Assembly (NCBI RefSeq): GCF_022605725.1
Contig: NC_065550.1
Coordinates: 7,688,001-7,752,000, forward strand
Source of the DNA: Anthonomus grandis grandis
Taxonomy: Eukaryota > Arthropoda > Insecta > Coleoptera > Curculionidae
Direction: 5' to 3'
DNA: 64,000 nt
Part shown: positions 46,001-53,979 of the stretch, piece after piece
Position numbering within the stretch: position 1 is the first letter of the stretch
Layout: each line of letters starts with the position of its first letter
Made by a program: the position numbers and the translations under genes
The notes under the pieces: generated by a model
Databases searched by the model: none
The model's input: the letters and a program-made list of their open reading frames with translations, nothing else
Told to the model about the DNA's origin: nothing

Positions 46001-47085
46001 TAGTCAATTGTATGATTTAGTTAAATTCTCAGACAAGCTTCATTGCATTTTTCACTTTATTAGTTACATCTTTAGTATATAAGGCCACTTAAGTTGTTTT
46101 TATTTTTTCTTGAAGATACTAAAACATTAGCAGAATATATGTTGAAAATAAAATAGTTATGATTAGTGAGAAAACTGTTTGGTGATTTTTTGAATTTGAA
46201 TTTTTCAATGCTCACATGCTGCCAACCCAATCTCTGGCATACAGGGACCAAGAACATTCATCCCAAAGCCAAACAAAAGTGGGCCTTACCTTAAGTAATT
46301 ATGAAATGAAATTTTTATTTGAAATAGAATACTCACTAGAATCAATCATGGTATATAGAAAGGATAATTTATAATATTAATCATTAAGTAATATTAGACT
46401 CATGTATCTGATGAGTTTAATTCATTTGTTAAACTTGAATTTGTATTAAAACTAAATTCTTGTACTTTAATGGACTGTATTATTAATATATGAATATTAA
46501 CAATATAAGTTTTAAAAATATCCAATAAATCTGATATAAAATAACACTTATTATGACATGAAAAATTCTTAAGCAGTATTACAATTTTTGTAACTGAAAA
46601 ATGGTTTGTTTTTTTTTAAGCATAGAAATGTTACCTGAGTTGAAATCTGGATTCATCAATTATATAGTTTAAAAAATTTGAAGCAGTTCTATGATTAACA
46701 AAATTATCAATATCATAATACCTTACCTGATACAAATTTACATTATAAGTAGACATCACATATGCAATGGCAATCTTCAAAGCTTCCAAACGAAGAGAGG
46801 GGCAATGATCTACAATAAATACAAGGCGGTGAATCTTCGCTAGCCCAGTGTAACTGTTGGCATATGCCTCAAGATCTATACTTGGGTTTTCCACAACATA
46901 AAAAGCTTCTTCATTATTATCATTGTCTTCCAAAGGAGCGTCTACTTGCATGGGTTCAACTGCATTCTTTAGAATAGAAATGTTTTCAGGTTTTTTTTTA
47001 TGTATTTTTGAGGTTTTGTAGGTATACCGTTAAGATTGAAAATATTCCAACTTACCTGAGCCATAGCCATGAATTGAAGGGGCAT
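24794..47085 (-). CDS. CSN1: COP9 signalosome complex subunit 1 (CSN1/GPS1), complete spliced gene
   Basis: Seven exons join on the minus strand: 47056-47085, 46727-46966, 43172-43693, 32096-32222, 31849-32041, 31662-31791 and 24794-25009, 1458 bases for 485 residues, close to the human protein (about 490). All junctions are GT-AG and every phase agrees. CSN1 is a core PCI-domain subunit of the COP9 signalosome, the nuclear and cytosolic complex that removes NEDD8 from cullins and so controls CRL ubiquitin ligases. Residues about 100-265 form the RPN7-like helical region with [41 protein letters not shown] conservation, and residues about 275-410 the PCI domain. The start [10 protein letters not shown] matches the conserved MPLPVQ start of animal CSN1. 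No break in the coding sequence, so it should be functional. Introns 2, 3 and 6 are loaded with transposons. Confidence 0.97.
25990..26333 (+). pseudogene. ORF1 C-terminal domain relic (DUF4780-like) of the LOA/I-like element
   Basis: Reads [49 protein letters not shown] sequence (26045-26180), a TAA at 26211-26213, then [16 protein letters not shown]. This block closes ORF1 proteins of several insect non-LTR elements, where it is thought to act in RNA packaging. ORF1 ends just before the ORF2 start at about 26333. Confidence 0.75.
26333..29130 (+). pseudogene. ORF2 relic: endonuclease, reverse transcriptase and RNase H
   Basis: [14 protein letters not shown] opens the endonuclease, followed by [42 protein letters not shown] and the C-terminal SNHRYICF (26866 region; the family has SDHRYI, so the catalytic Asp is Asn here). 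RT pieces: [27 protein letters not shown] and FRPISLM (27540-27715), [21 protein letters not shown] and a broken YTDDL box near 28135. RNase [20 protein letters not shown] (28708 on) and [22 protein letters not shown] (28970-29040). Stops and shifts throughout. Confidence 0.8.
29506..29592 (+). pseudogene. PHD-type zinc finger relic of a retrotransposon ORF1
   Basis: In one frame: C-G-A-C, then IACNGQC and, after Glu-Arg, a TGA at 29575-29577 where PHD fingers have Trp, then FHVSC. The Cys spacing and FHxxC fit a PHD finger, which many CR1-like ORF1 proteins carry at the N-terminus. Sequence on either side is coding-like but shifted. It lies downstream of the LOA/I-like element and is a separate fragment. 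Confidence 0.65.
29593..30779. other. AT-rich stretch of CSN1 intron 6
   Basis: Basic, Lys-rich frames up to about 29960 may be the rest of the ORF1 fragment that carries the PHD relic. Beyond that no feature was recognised. Confidence 0.45.
30780..31098 (-). repeat. Solo terminal segment of a long-TIR mariner-like element
   Basis: It ends GCGGACACCCTGTATA (to 31098) and has an inner AACACCCTGTATCTCAG (about 30978) and a GACAGCGCCCCCTGC block, the layout seen in the long TIRs of the other mariner-like elements. No inverted partner was found, so one end only is left. Confidence 0.6.
31662..31791 (-). CDS. CSN1: CSN1 coding exon 6 (PCI winged helix)
   Basis: Acceptor ACTTTTAG before 31791; reads [32 protein letters not shown] and RIDSHNK, the winged-helix half of the PCI domain. 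Donor GTAAGG after 31662, phase 0. The following intron (25010-31661) is 6.7 kb. Confidence 0.97.
31849..32041 (-). CDS. CSN1: CSN1 coding exon 5 (PCI domain)
   Basis: Acceptor CTTCTTCAG before 32041; the split Ser codon (A|GT) leads into [44 protein letters not shown] and SRALVQYF. It ends in phase 2 at 31849 before the donor GTTTTG; the next intron is 57 bases. Confidence 0.96.
32096..32222 (-). CDS. CSN1: CSN1 coding exon 4
   Basis: Acceptor TTTTTTAG before 32222; starts [30 protein letters not shown] and ends within a codon (phase 1) at 32096 before the donor GTAGGA. Too short and too split to be seen as a plain open frame. The intron after it is only 54 bases (32042-32095). Confidence 0.95.
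32320..32530 (+). pseudogene. RT thumb-region fragment of a non-LTR retrotransposon, CSN1 intron 3
   Basis: Reads [11 protein letters not shown] followed, after a frame break, by [13 protein letters not shown] and LNEKQLKIF, the sequence that follows the catalytic box in CR1/Jockey-type RTs. Nothing else of this element was recognised nearby. Confidence 0.6.
32531..33153. other. AT-rich stretch of CSN1 intron 3
   Basis: No feature recognised. Confidence 0.45.
33154..34419 (-). mobile_element. Short-TIR mariner-like element in CSN1 intron 3
   Basis: AAAGGGTGTTTTTTTAGAGGCGGAGAACTTT at the left is inverted at the right (AAAGTTCTCCGCCTCTAAAAAAAACACCCTTT), about 32-35 bases, with TATA at both flanks. 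Unlike the other mariner-like elements its arms are short. It lies in the same orientation as CSN1 and holds one transposase frame. About 1.27 kb, the full size for a short-TIR element of this superfamily. Confidence 0.9.
33259..34303 (-). pseudogene. Mariner-like transposase with one broken segment
   Basis: A likely start at 34303 ([21 protein letters not shown]) leads through an N-terminal helix-turn-helix ([19 protein letters not shown]), [25 protein letters not shown] and FSDEAHF (first Asp) to a stop near 33752. Further on, [23 protein letters not shown] (second Asp), then [13 protein letters not shown] in a shifted frame, and from 33483 [19 protein letters not shown] (third Asp) to the end [11 protein letters not shown]. 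The Asp-Asp spacing is 41 when the frames are joined. A stop and two small indels are the only breaks seen. Confidence 0.85.
34420..36136. other. AT-rich stretch of CSN1 intron 3
   Basis: No gene recognised. A short direct repeat (TTACCACCGC within ATTACCACCGC...) occurs near 35280 and 35320. Confidence 0.45.
36137..36748 (+). mobile_element. Mariner family A copy 2, internally deleted
   Basis: It starts TACCGGGTGACACAGAAAAAAG and ends AAAATGAAAGCACCGTA, the same ends and subterminal sequence as the element at 7776-9815. At 612 bases it is a deletion derivative. On the plus strand about 36320-36610 it keeps a decayed catalytic end of the transposase ([18 protein letters not shown], where the third Asp is Asn), in the opposite orientation to copy 1 relative to the shared ends, so an inversion or a rearranged copy is possible. 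Confidence 0.75.
36749..37329. other. AT-rich stretch of CSN1 intron 3
   Basis: No feature recognised. Confidence 0.45.
38362..39996 (-). mobile_element. Long-TIR mariner-like element nested in the outer one (inner)
   Basis: TACAGTGCATTTTTTTTATCTCGGGTCATAGGG at the left is inverted at the right (…CCCGACATAAAAAAAATGCACTGTA). The arms extend about 300 bases and share TAATATTTTCAACCCCATGT and CAATCCTATCGATTAAATAGAAC. TA on both flanks (TATAC / GTATA). The outer element's sequence is interrupted exactly here. About 1.63 kb with one minus-strand transposase. Confidence 0.9.
38720..39703 (-). pseudogene. Transposase of the inner mariner-like element
   Basis: The start at 39703 ([13 protein letters not shown]) leads to [23 protein letters not shown] and [15 protein letters not shown], a frame change near 39440, then FSDEYVRDE (first Asp), and from 39096 [22 protein letters not shown] (second Asp), [26 protein letters not shown] (third Asp) and [13 protein letters not shown] count 41 residues between the last two Asp residues. 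One or two frame breaks in the middle are the main damage. Confidence 0.82.
40050..40640 (-). pseudogene. Transposase relic of the outer mariner-like element
   Basis: Minus strand: [29 protein letters not shown] (first Asp, about 40525-40435), then from 40370 [28 protein letters not shown] (second Asp), [17 protein letters not shown] and a degraded EEHF end. The third catalytic residue reads Gly in PLGF where its relatives have PLDF. The N-terminal DNA-binding part is absent. Confidence 0.8.
41761..43171. other. AT-rich end of CSN1 intron 3
   Basis: No gene or element recognised. Sparse open frames with no motif. Confidence 0.45.
43172..43693 (-). CDS. CSN1: CSN1 coding exon 3
   Basis: Acceptor TTAATTAG before 43693, donor GTAAAT after 43172; 174 codons, phase 0. 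It holds [46 protein letters not shown] and [20 protein letters not shown], the most conserved part of the protein (RPN7-like TPR-type helices). The next intron (32223-43171) is 10.9 kb. Confidence 0.98.
44500..45330 (+). pseudogene. Decayed RT fragments in CSN1 intron 2
   Basis: 44600-44720 reads [27 protein letters not shown], recognisable as the stretch ending in the FADD catalytic box (here FAEN, both Asp lost). 44770-44870 reads [29 protein letters not shown], the earlier LDFSKAFD box. 45170-45280 has KLECGVLI and related C-terminal words. The order is later part first, so at least two overlapping or rearranged fragments are present. Non-LTR (CR1/Jockey-like). Confidence 0.6.
45331..46620. 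other. AT-rich stretch of CSN1 intron 2
   Basis: One 98-codon open frame (45586-45882) has no recognisable motif. Nothing else seen. Confidence 0.4.
46727..46966 (-). CDS. CSN1: CSN1 coding exon 2
   Basis: Acceptor CTAAAG before 46966, donor GTAAGG after 46727; 80 codons, phase 0 at both ends. It carries [28 protein letters not shown] and [12 protein letters not shown], the conserved N-terminal region of CSN1. The following intron (43694-46726) is 3.0 kb and contains decayed RT sequence. Confidence 0.96.
47056..47085 (-). CDS. CSN1: CSN1 coding exon 1
   Basis: ATG at 47085-47083, ten codons ([10 protein letters not shown]), donor GTAAGT directly after 47056, phase 0. The following intron is 89 bases. 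Confidence 0.93.
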
Positions 47086-47391
47086 ATTTATCTTACAATG
47101 AAAAAGGCACTTTTCATGCAAAATTGTTGATTGCGAATTCGATTTACGATATTATTTATTTACGAATGATTTGTTCCTAATTTTGACCGGTAAACAAAGT
47201 CAAATTACAGGCTGTGAACGGTCAGCGGCCATTTTGAAATTTTAGACGTTTTAAGGGCCATACCACACGTTCCGAATTGGCCGCGTAACCGGCGTAATCA
47301 ATCAAAATGCAGTTTTATAAGTTCATGATTTATTCTGCAATTATTACTTAGAGCGTGAAAAGGCACAGGAAAAAAAATATGAGAAATCTCT
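47086..47391 (-). promoter_or_regulatory. Probable CSN1 5' UTR and promoter region
   Basis: Immediately upstream of the CSN1 ATG. It includes a slightly GC-richer patch with CG words (GGCCGCGTAACCGGCG at about 47280) and CAGCGGCCATTTTGAAAT at about 47227. No TATA box placed with confidence. Position rather than motif supports the call. Confidence 0.4.
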
Positions 47392-47965
47392 TTTTTTTTG
47401 TGTATCAGCAGCGGTCTTGTGTGATCTGTCCAAGGCCTTTGATTGTGTCGGTCACGGAATACTGCTGTCGAAGATGGAAAAGTGTAGTTACCTTATCTTA
47501 CCTGGAGCGTCGCTGTCAATCTGTTGTGCACTCAGGTAAGCAATAATCGGTTATCAGGATTAATTACGGAACTCCTCAAGTCTGTGCTTGGGATGATATT
47601 GTTTTTGCTTCATATCATCAATCTTGTTACAAATTAATATCCATGGAGAATTCATATTCTTCGCGGATGACACATCAATCCTGTGGAAAAGTAGGAAAAT
47701 TCTGGGGCTACATAAAACCATAGCAAATAACCTCAAGATCATTGAAGACTGATTTGCCTGTAATTGTCTTTGCTTAGATTCACATAGTCGAATTTAAATG
47801 TAAATGGTCAACTCCTAAAAGGTGATCAGAGATCTCTCATCACTTTTGATGAGACCGTGACTTTGTGTTCTTACCTTTGTTTTGCAACATCTAAGTTTCT
47901 AGGTATTCTAATCGAGCAAGAATTGCGTTTTGAGAATCATATACTAATTGTAAAAAGTTTTCATT
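47392..47965 (+). pseudogene. CR1/Jockey-like RT fragment
   Basis: Reads VLCDLSKAFDCVGHGILLSK (47412-47470), YLERRCQSVVHSG, then in another frame EFIFFADDTSILW (47650-47685, catalytic box intact) and SKFLGILIEQELRFENHI (47893-47945). One element, frame-shifted, without ends. Confidence 0.7.
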
Positions 47966-48132
47966 TCAGATGAACTTCAAACACATATTAGGCAAATAAT
48001 TGGATCAATAGATGGAAGATCAATTTTAAAAGCTATAAGTGTGCTCAGAAGTGTATTGAACAAGATGGCGATATTTTTGCTAATTTATTGTAAATTAAAT
48101 AAAATTACTAAACTTGATGTTACTTTTAATCT

Positions 48133-49990
48133 ATCAATCAATATAAGCTTTATTGTCATAAGAAATCTTGTTGATAAAGCTGTAAAAAAAAACAAAAAAA
48201 TTATCAAACAATAATATAGGAAGAATACAGTAAAACTAGATTTAACATATAATACAAATTAACATATTTAAAATTCAAACTTAAATTTACATATATATCG
48301 ATAAAATATTAAAACTTAACATTAAAGCATGTTAAAAAAGGACATAGTACATTTAAAATCTCTCTGCTAAAAAGTCTCCTATTTCATAGTAGCCTTTTGC
48401 AACAAGCAATCGAAAAGATTATACAGTTTATACAGCTTTTTACCATCGAAAATTTTCGAATCAAAAAAAGTTTTTTTTTATATGTATAGTATTTATGATG
48501 TACTGTTGAGTATAGGTAAAGTTACATCATTGGCCCTTCTAGTGCTATATTCATGTCTTTCTATTACATTGCTGTGGATTTTTTATGAATAAGACAAACG
48601 GATTCCAAAATAAATAAAGCAGGCAGAGTTAACAGTTTGTGTAAAATGAAAAGGTCTTTGCATGAATCCCTCGCTCCAATTTTGCAGATGTATCTGATAG
48701 CCCTTTTTTGCAACACAAAGACACTTTTGAAAAGTTGGTCACATTGGGATTTGATTCAATTAATGCAAAATAAGTATTTTTGGCAACACTAAACTCAACC
48801 TCCTGGGACACCACCTTAAGAGCATAACAATTTGATGCTAGTTTATTGCTTAGTAGCCTAATATGGCTTTCAAACTTTATTTTATTGTCTGTGCTTATTC
48901 CCAAAAATTTATTTTTACTCAAATTTTTTTACAAAGTACTTGTACCCAAGGATACTTTACTTTTAAACTGCATTTCAAATTTATAATACTGGTTTTGGCA
49001 AAATTTAGAGTTAATTTATTACAGTCACACCATTTTTTATCACAGCAATATCCCTATTTATTATTTCATTTAAATTTGCAGCACTAAGTTTATGCCACAG
49101 CAGTTTTGCATCATCTGCAAAATACCTGTGATCTTTAGACTTGCCATGTCATTTATGTACAGTAAAAACAAAATCGAACCCAACACTGATCCCTGGGAGA
49201 CACCATGTGTGACAAATTGCTCCCTTGACAATACACCATTTACAGTTACAGTCTGTCGCCTATTTCTTAAATATGAACCAAACCATTGAAGAGACAACCC
49301 TCTAAATCCGTACCGCTCAGGCTTCCACAGCAGCACTCCATAATAAACACAATCAAATGCCTTGGTCAAATCACAGAATATTGCTGCAGCAAGCTCCCCA
49401 TTGTTGAATCCTAGATATAAAGACTTTAAAAATGAAAAAATGGCATCCAATGTTCCTTTATTCTCCTGAAACCCAAACTGCTTACTCAGAATTATATTTT
49501 TTGCGTCAGATATGATACCATGCGGCTTTTTACTAATTTTTCAATAATTTTGGATAGGGTTGAAAGCAATGCTATCGGTCTGTAATTAGAGGGAGTTTCA
49601 GGATCACCACGCAAGGGAATTACTCTTGCTACCTTAAAACATTCTGCAAATATGCCTCTAGAAAAAGACTAATTTTTGGCACTAACCAAAGTATCTAATG
49701 CAGCATCAGAAATATTTAAGAAGTGCTGCCCAGTTATATTCATAACCAGAAGATTTTTTTTAATTTCTCTTAAAGTTGATTTCTACATGATCAACAAGTA
49801 AGAAAAAAAATGAATTTGACTCAGCTTGGTAATCAAAGTATTGATGAAAATCACAGAAACTTGGAATTTTACTTGCTAAGTTCCTACCAAGAGTGCAGTA
49901 AAATTCATTCAATTGATAGGTTCTATATTGGATCCTAGGGATGAAACATTCCTTTGCTTTCCTCTCAGTTCATTGACCACTTTCCAAGCT
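48133..49990 (-). mobile_element. CR1-like non-LTR retrotransposon, 5'-truncated and degenerate
   Basis: On the minus strand from about 49990: RT with SKQFGFQENKGT, DAIFSFLKSLYLGFNNGELAAAIFCDLTKAFDC (49450-49330), YGFRGLSLQWFGSYL, GVSQGSVLGSILFLLYINDM, then FADDAKLLWH in a shifted frame (about 49110) and KFLGISTDNKIKFESHIRLLSNKLASNCYALK (48910-48810). The 3' end has ACAATAAAGCTT followed by TTGATTGATTGAT (48133-48160), a short-repeat tail of the CR1 type. Confidence 0.78.
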
Positions 49991-50320
49991 TCTCTCTGAA
50001 TATTGCCTGAATTAGGAATCCATTTTCGTACTTTTATAAAATTATGTGGAATTTGATACGGTTAAGTGAGAATAGCAAAATTTGCTAGTCTTCGCCTATC
50101 AAGGGCATACGAATATTATTTTATGTTATTTATCTTATCAATATTTTGTTTTTTGTTATTTCTTAAATAATAAAAGTCGTTTATTAATATTATATTATTA
50201 ATATTATTACTTAATAACGTAATAATATAAGCAGATACAAAAAAGTTGATATTATCTTTCAAAATAGTAAAATGCCATGAAAATACTATATACATAAAAG
50301 AAACTATAATAATATAGGTA

Positions 50321-51161
50321 TACAGGGTGTAAATAAATAGATGCGAAAAAATTCAGGGGTTGATTCTTGGGTAAATTTTAAGAAAAAAACTGCATATGAA
50401 CGTATGTCCTAAAAGGCGTAACTTTTGAAATCCTGGTGGTAAAGGTTGAAGAAAAATATGTGTTTTTTTTTATAATGCCTGTAAAAACCCTGTAGATATT
50501 TTAATAAAATTTGGTATGCATTTCCTAGGCGTTAAAAGACATTTTCTGAGGCTCACTAATTTTTTCTAATTTGTACCAGTGACATTCGTGTAAGGTTTAA
50601 ACTAAATATTTTTGATGAAAAATATAGTACGCCACTTTTTTTAATTTTTTTTTGTAATTTTCATTTATTTCTGAGCAAATTTGATCTCTTTACATTCTTT
50701 TGTTCGAAGTTGCATATTCGATTAAAAAAATTAAATCCATATACCTAAATGTATTACGTGTTTATTATTAATGTTTAGATGTGATTCTAATTTTTGTTTT
50801 AAACCAAATGAAAGAAAAATAAATTAAATTATCATAAAAAATGTTGAAAATGACCACCCTCTGCCATTATGCAAGTCTATACGTCGGCGCATTTGTCGAC
50901 GAATCTGATAAAAAATTCCCGGAGAATTGAGCCTGAAAATGCCTTTTGATGCATAGAAAATTCATACTAACAATTACTAAAATATCTACAGGGGTTTCAC
51001 AGGTAATGTAAAAAAACATATATTTGTCATTAATCTTTACCACCCGGTATCTCAAAAGTTAAGACTTTTAGGACATACGTTCAAATAAAGTTTTTTTCTT
51101 AAAATTTACCCGAGAATGAGCCTCTGAATTTTTTCGCATCTATTTAATTACACGCTGCATA
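50321..51161 (-). mobile_element. Long-TIR mariner-like deletion derivative
   Basis: TACAGGGTGTAAATAAATAGATGCGAAAAAATTC at the left is inverted at the right (GAATTTTTTCGCATCTATTTAATTACACGCTGCATA). The arms are about 170 bases, including ACGTATGTCCTAAAAG. Between them only a short piece like a transposase C-terminus remains (minus strand, near 50850-50910). Lies between CSN1 and ETFB. Confidence 0.82.
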
Positions 51162-51413
51162 ATATAGGTGTATAATAAAAGCTGCATGGGTTTCTGACAA
51201 ATCTTTTTTCAAATCGCTTCGTGTAAAACCACCTTAAATCAGACTTTGGGCGTCTGCTAATGCGCATGTATGATTTTTCATAACAACTGGATCTTATCAG
51301 CTGTATCTGTTGAATTTGTTCTTGTCCATGTTCCATTCAGGGGGTGCAAAGTCCAAAATATTATTTTATTTTTTAAGTTCATTTTAGTTCTATAAAACTA
51401 AGACTGAGGCAAT

Positions 51414-51464
51414 ATGGCACGAGTTCTGGTTGGAGTTAAAAGAGTCATTGACTATGCTGTTAAG
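51414..51464 (+). CDS. ETFB: Electron transfer flavoprotein subunit beta, coding exon 1
   Basis: ATG at 51414, 17 codons MARVLVGVKRVIDYAVK, then the donor GTAAAT. This is the start of ETF-beta (human MAELRVLVAVKRVIDYAVK), at a conserved place for a phase-0 junction. ETF-beta pairs with ETF-alpha in the mitochondrial matrix and carries electrons from acyl-CoA dehydrogenases to ETF-QO. The next exon should begin with IRVKPD-like codons and was not found to 64000, so the intron is longer than 12.5 kb and filled with the nested transposons described below. Far too short for an open-frame search. Transcription is divergent from CSN1, 4.3 kb away. Confidence 0.9.
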
Positions 51465-52104
51465 GTAAATATTAAATTCTACTATTCAAAATAAGTGGAT
51501 TTTTAACTGTGCATTAAATGTACATAGTTTAACCATGTCTGAAACAGCTCTAACTTTATTCATGTCTCTTTTTACTTTGTTCGAATACTAACGCTGGCTA
51601 GTTAGAAATTATGAAAGCAACATAAACTTAAGAACTTAGAAAAGAAACATATACCTGAGCCTAGTTCCAATAGCCAGGATAGTCATAGTATAGTTAAAAT
51701 AAATTTGCCTTACCCTACTATTTATACAACTCATTGTACCTGTTCTGGTTTAAACTTAATAAAATAATAATTATAGTCGCCACCCAACATATATTATTCT
51801 GGTCACCTGTCAAAGAATCTGGTAACCAATGTAAAAAGCAAGATGCCAACATAGTTGTGCCAGGTAAAATGCAGGAATTTTGACAGGTGTCCAAAATAAA
51901 TTATGCCTGCAAGACTATAATTCTTTTCAATTAAAATCATCACTGTTCATACAATCTTCATCATTTGCTAAGTTTTTACATCCTTCATGTAGTAAAGCAA
52001 ATTAGAGACAATCTAAATGCTTTTAATAAAAAGAGAGATTTTGGTGCAGAGAATCTGCATATTTGAGACTATAGATTGAGCACAATGTTTCTTTTCATAT
52101 ATTA
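51465..52104. other. Start of the large ETFB intron 1
   Basis: Non-coding apart from the diverged hairpin repeat at about 51785-51905. Confidence 0.5.
51785..51905. repeat. Diverged relative of the 13125-13284 hairpin MITE
   Basis: ACATATATTATTCTGGTCACCTGTCAAAGAATCTG at the left faces AGGAATTTTGACAGGTGTCCAAAATAAATTATG at the right. The words GGTCACC-GTCAAA and TTTTGAC-GGTG and the spacer ACCAATGTAAA match the Transib-intron hairpin in order and spacing, with many differences. Confidence 0.7.
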
Positions 52105-52803
52105 TACAGGGTGTGCCAACAAGGTGTACGGCTAAGATAGTGCCTTAACTATACAAGGTAGAGCAAAAAGTTCTACAGCAAAGTTGTAGGGTTGACAAAA
52201 ACCTATGAAATAAAAATATTTTTATGTATACCGGGTGTGTCTCGAAAAAATTACTATAAAATATGATTTTTTTTTAAACGGTACGTCCTGTATATTAAGG
52301 TACTAAAATGTGACACAAAAAGAGTACTTTACTTTGGTATAACCTTTTTTTAAATTTCCGTGTGGCGTTGCAACGTAATTAATTTTTTTATGTTATTTTT
52401 TGCCTTTTAGAGGGTTGGTTTAAAAAATCATAATTTACTTAAAATTTATTCTGCGCCTATGAAACTTGTACCACAGTTAGTCTAGGGTACCTCCTCTAGG
52501 CTGACTGTGATAATTTGTAATTTTTTAATACAGGGTGTTTTTAAACAACTTTCAAAGTTGCTGAAATTAATTACGCAATATCTCAAATTTTTCAAATGGA
52601 ACACCCTGTATATTTTTATTTAATTAAGTTTGTCCCTCAAATACCTTCATTTTTTATTTAATATGTCCTATAGCTAAACTAAGTTCTTTTTGAGATATTT
52701 TAACTTTTCTGTAAATTACTATGCATAAAACGGGTATTTTTTAATTTTTGATCAAGATTGCTTAGAAAAATCATTAAAGAATTAGAATTATTACTTTTCC
52801 TAC

Positions 52804-52804
52804 A

Positions 52805-52846
<42 letters not shown>
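52804..52846. repeat. (ATT)n microsatellite
   Basis: About fourteen ATT units inside the left part of the outer mariner-like element; not repeated in the right part, so it arose after insertion. Confidence 0.95.
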
Positions 52847-52848
<2 letters not shown>

Positions 52849-53105
52849 CTTGACAAATTAACCAACACAATTATTCACCTAAACTGCTAAAAAAAACAGC
52901 AAAATTAAATTACATACTAGGTAGGTACTTACGTATTTTTGCATAAATGTACATCGTTACATTAATTTTAAATTTTAAAGATCAATTACAATTATTATAA
53001 ATTGTGTTCAATATGACCTCCTAAATTTTGTACGCAATCGTTTACCCTTTTATTTATTTATTTATTTATTTATTAACGGAATCCATTTTTCCACGGGGAA
53101 AAAAT

Positions 53106-53979
53106 AAATCAACTTCAAAAAGACCTGGAGGAAACACATGCTCTTAGCAGAAATATGATCACTTCTATTAGACTTCTTGAGGCTGAAAATCACTCTTACT
53201 CTTGTGAAATAGCTTCCCTTAGAAATGATTTACTGTCTTTTAAAATCTCAAAGACTCCAATGGTAATCCAAGACTCTGATGACGTTGAACCACATACCAA
53301 CTCTATGTATATGGTGGAACCAACAAATAATTCTGTCAAGTCAAAAGAACCATCTTCATATAAACATAGCTACTCCTATACAAATAAAACACGCCTCTCT
53401 TTACCTAAGAAATCCAGAGTTTTTATTTATGGAGACTCTAGTGCCAGACGTCTATCATCTATTCTCAGGGAATTGTCAGGTGCTTGCTATGATATATCAG
53501 GAAAAGTAATGACTGGCGCCCCTTTTCACAGACTAAGTAAGGACCTTTTTGGCAATGTCATTAATTATAATAGTAAAGATAATGTAGTTGTATGTCTTAA
53601 CTTAAGTTTTACGCAGGTCACACTGTCTAGTCTAAGTAATCTGTTGTTTATAGGAAAGAGTACTAATCTTATCTTGTGTATTACATATAATTTCAGTCAC
53701 AGTCGCTTCTACTTTAAGACTCTTAAATACATCAATTCATTCATAAGAAATAAAAACCTATCTGTGAGAGTTATCACTAATGCTTTTGAAGGGCCATCAC
53801 ATCGGCTATCACCGAAATCACTTTGTGATATTTTATCATTATATATATCTACCACTCACTCTGCCTTAAAAATAGTATCAAAAACTATACCTTGTATGGA
53901 TATAACATGGAATACTGGACCTCTGGAACACAACAAAACTTTTTTAGGCCAAACTCAGTCGGAGTCCATTTTGCTTTAG
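53106..53979 (+). CDS. ORF1 of the CR1-like element, coiled coil plus SGNH-esterase-like domain (5' partial)
   Basis: In frame from 53106, first ATG at 53155, stop at 53977-53979. The N-terminal part (NQLQKDLEETHALS, RLLEAENHSYSCEIASLRNDL) looks like a coiled coil. From about residue 90 it reads SRVFIYGDSSARRLSSILREL, with the GDS block I of SGNH hydrolases, then NVVVCLNLSFTQV and ITNAFEGPSHRLSPKSL. CR1-group ORF1 proteins often carry such an esterase-like domain, with a PHD finger in front that is missing here through truncation. The frame is unbroken and overlaps ORF2 by 73 bases from the ORF2 ATG at 53907. Confidence 0.8.

Noticed and set aside
46072..46257. Possible transposase fragment near 46200 ([22 protein letters not shown] frame)
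   Set aside because: Too short and not tied to a family I could name; other frames are equally open.
53905..53979. ORF1-ORF2 overlap as programmed frameshifting
   Set aside because: ORF2 has its own ATG at 53907 and no slippery site is evident. Overlap or reinitiation explains it.
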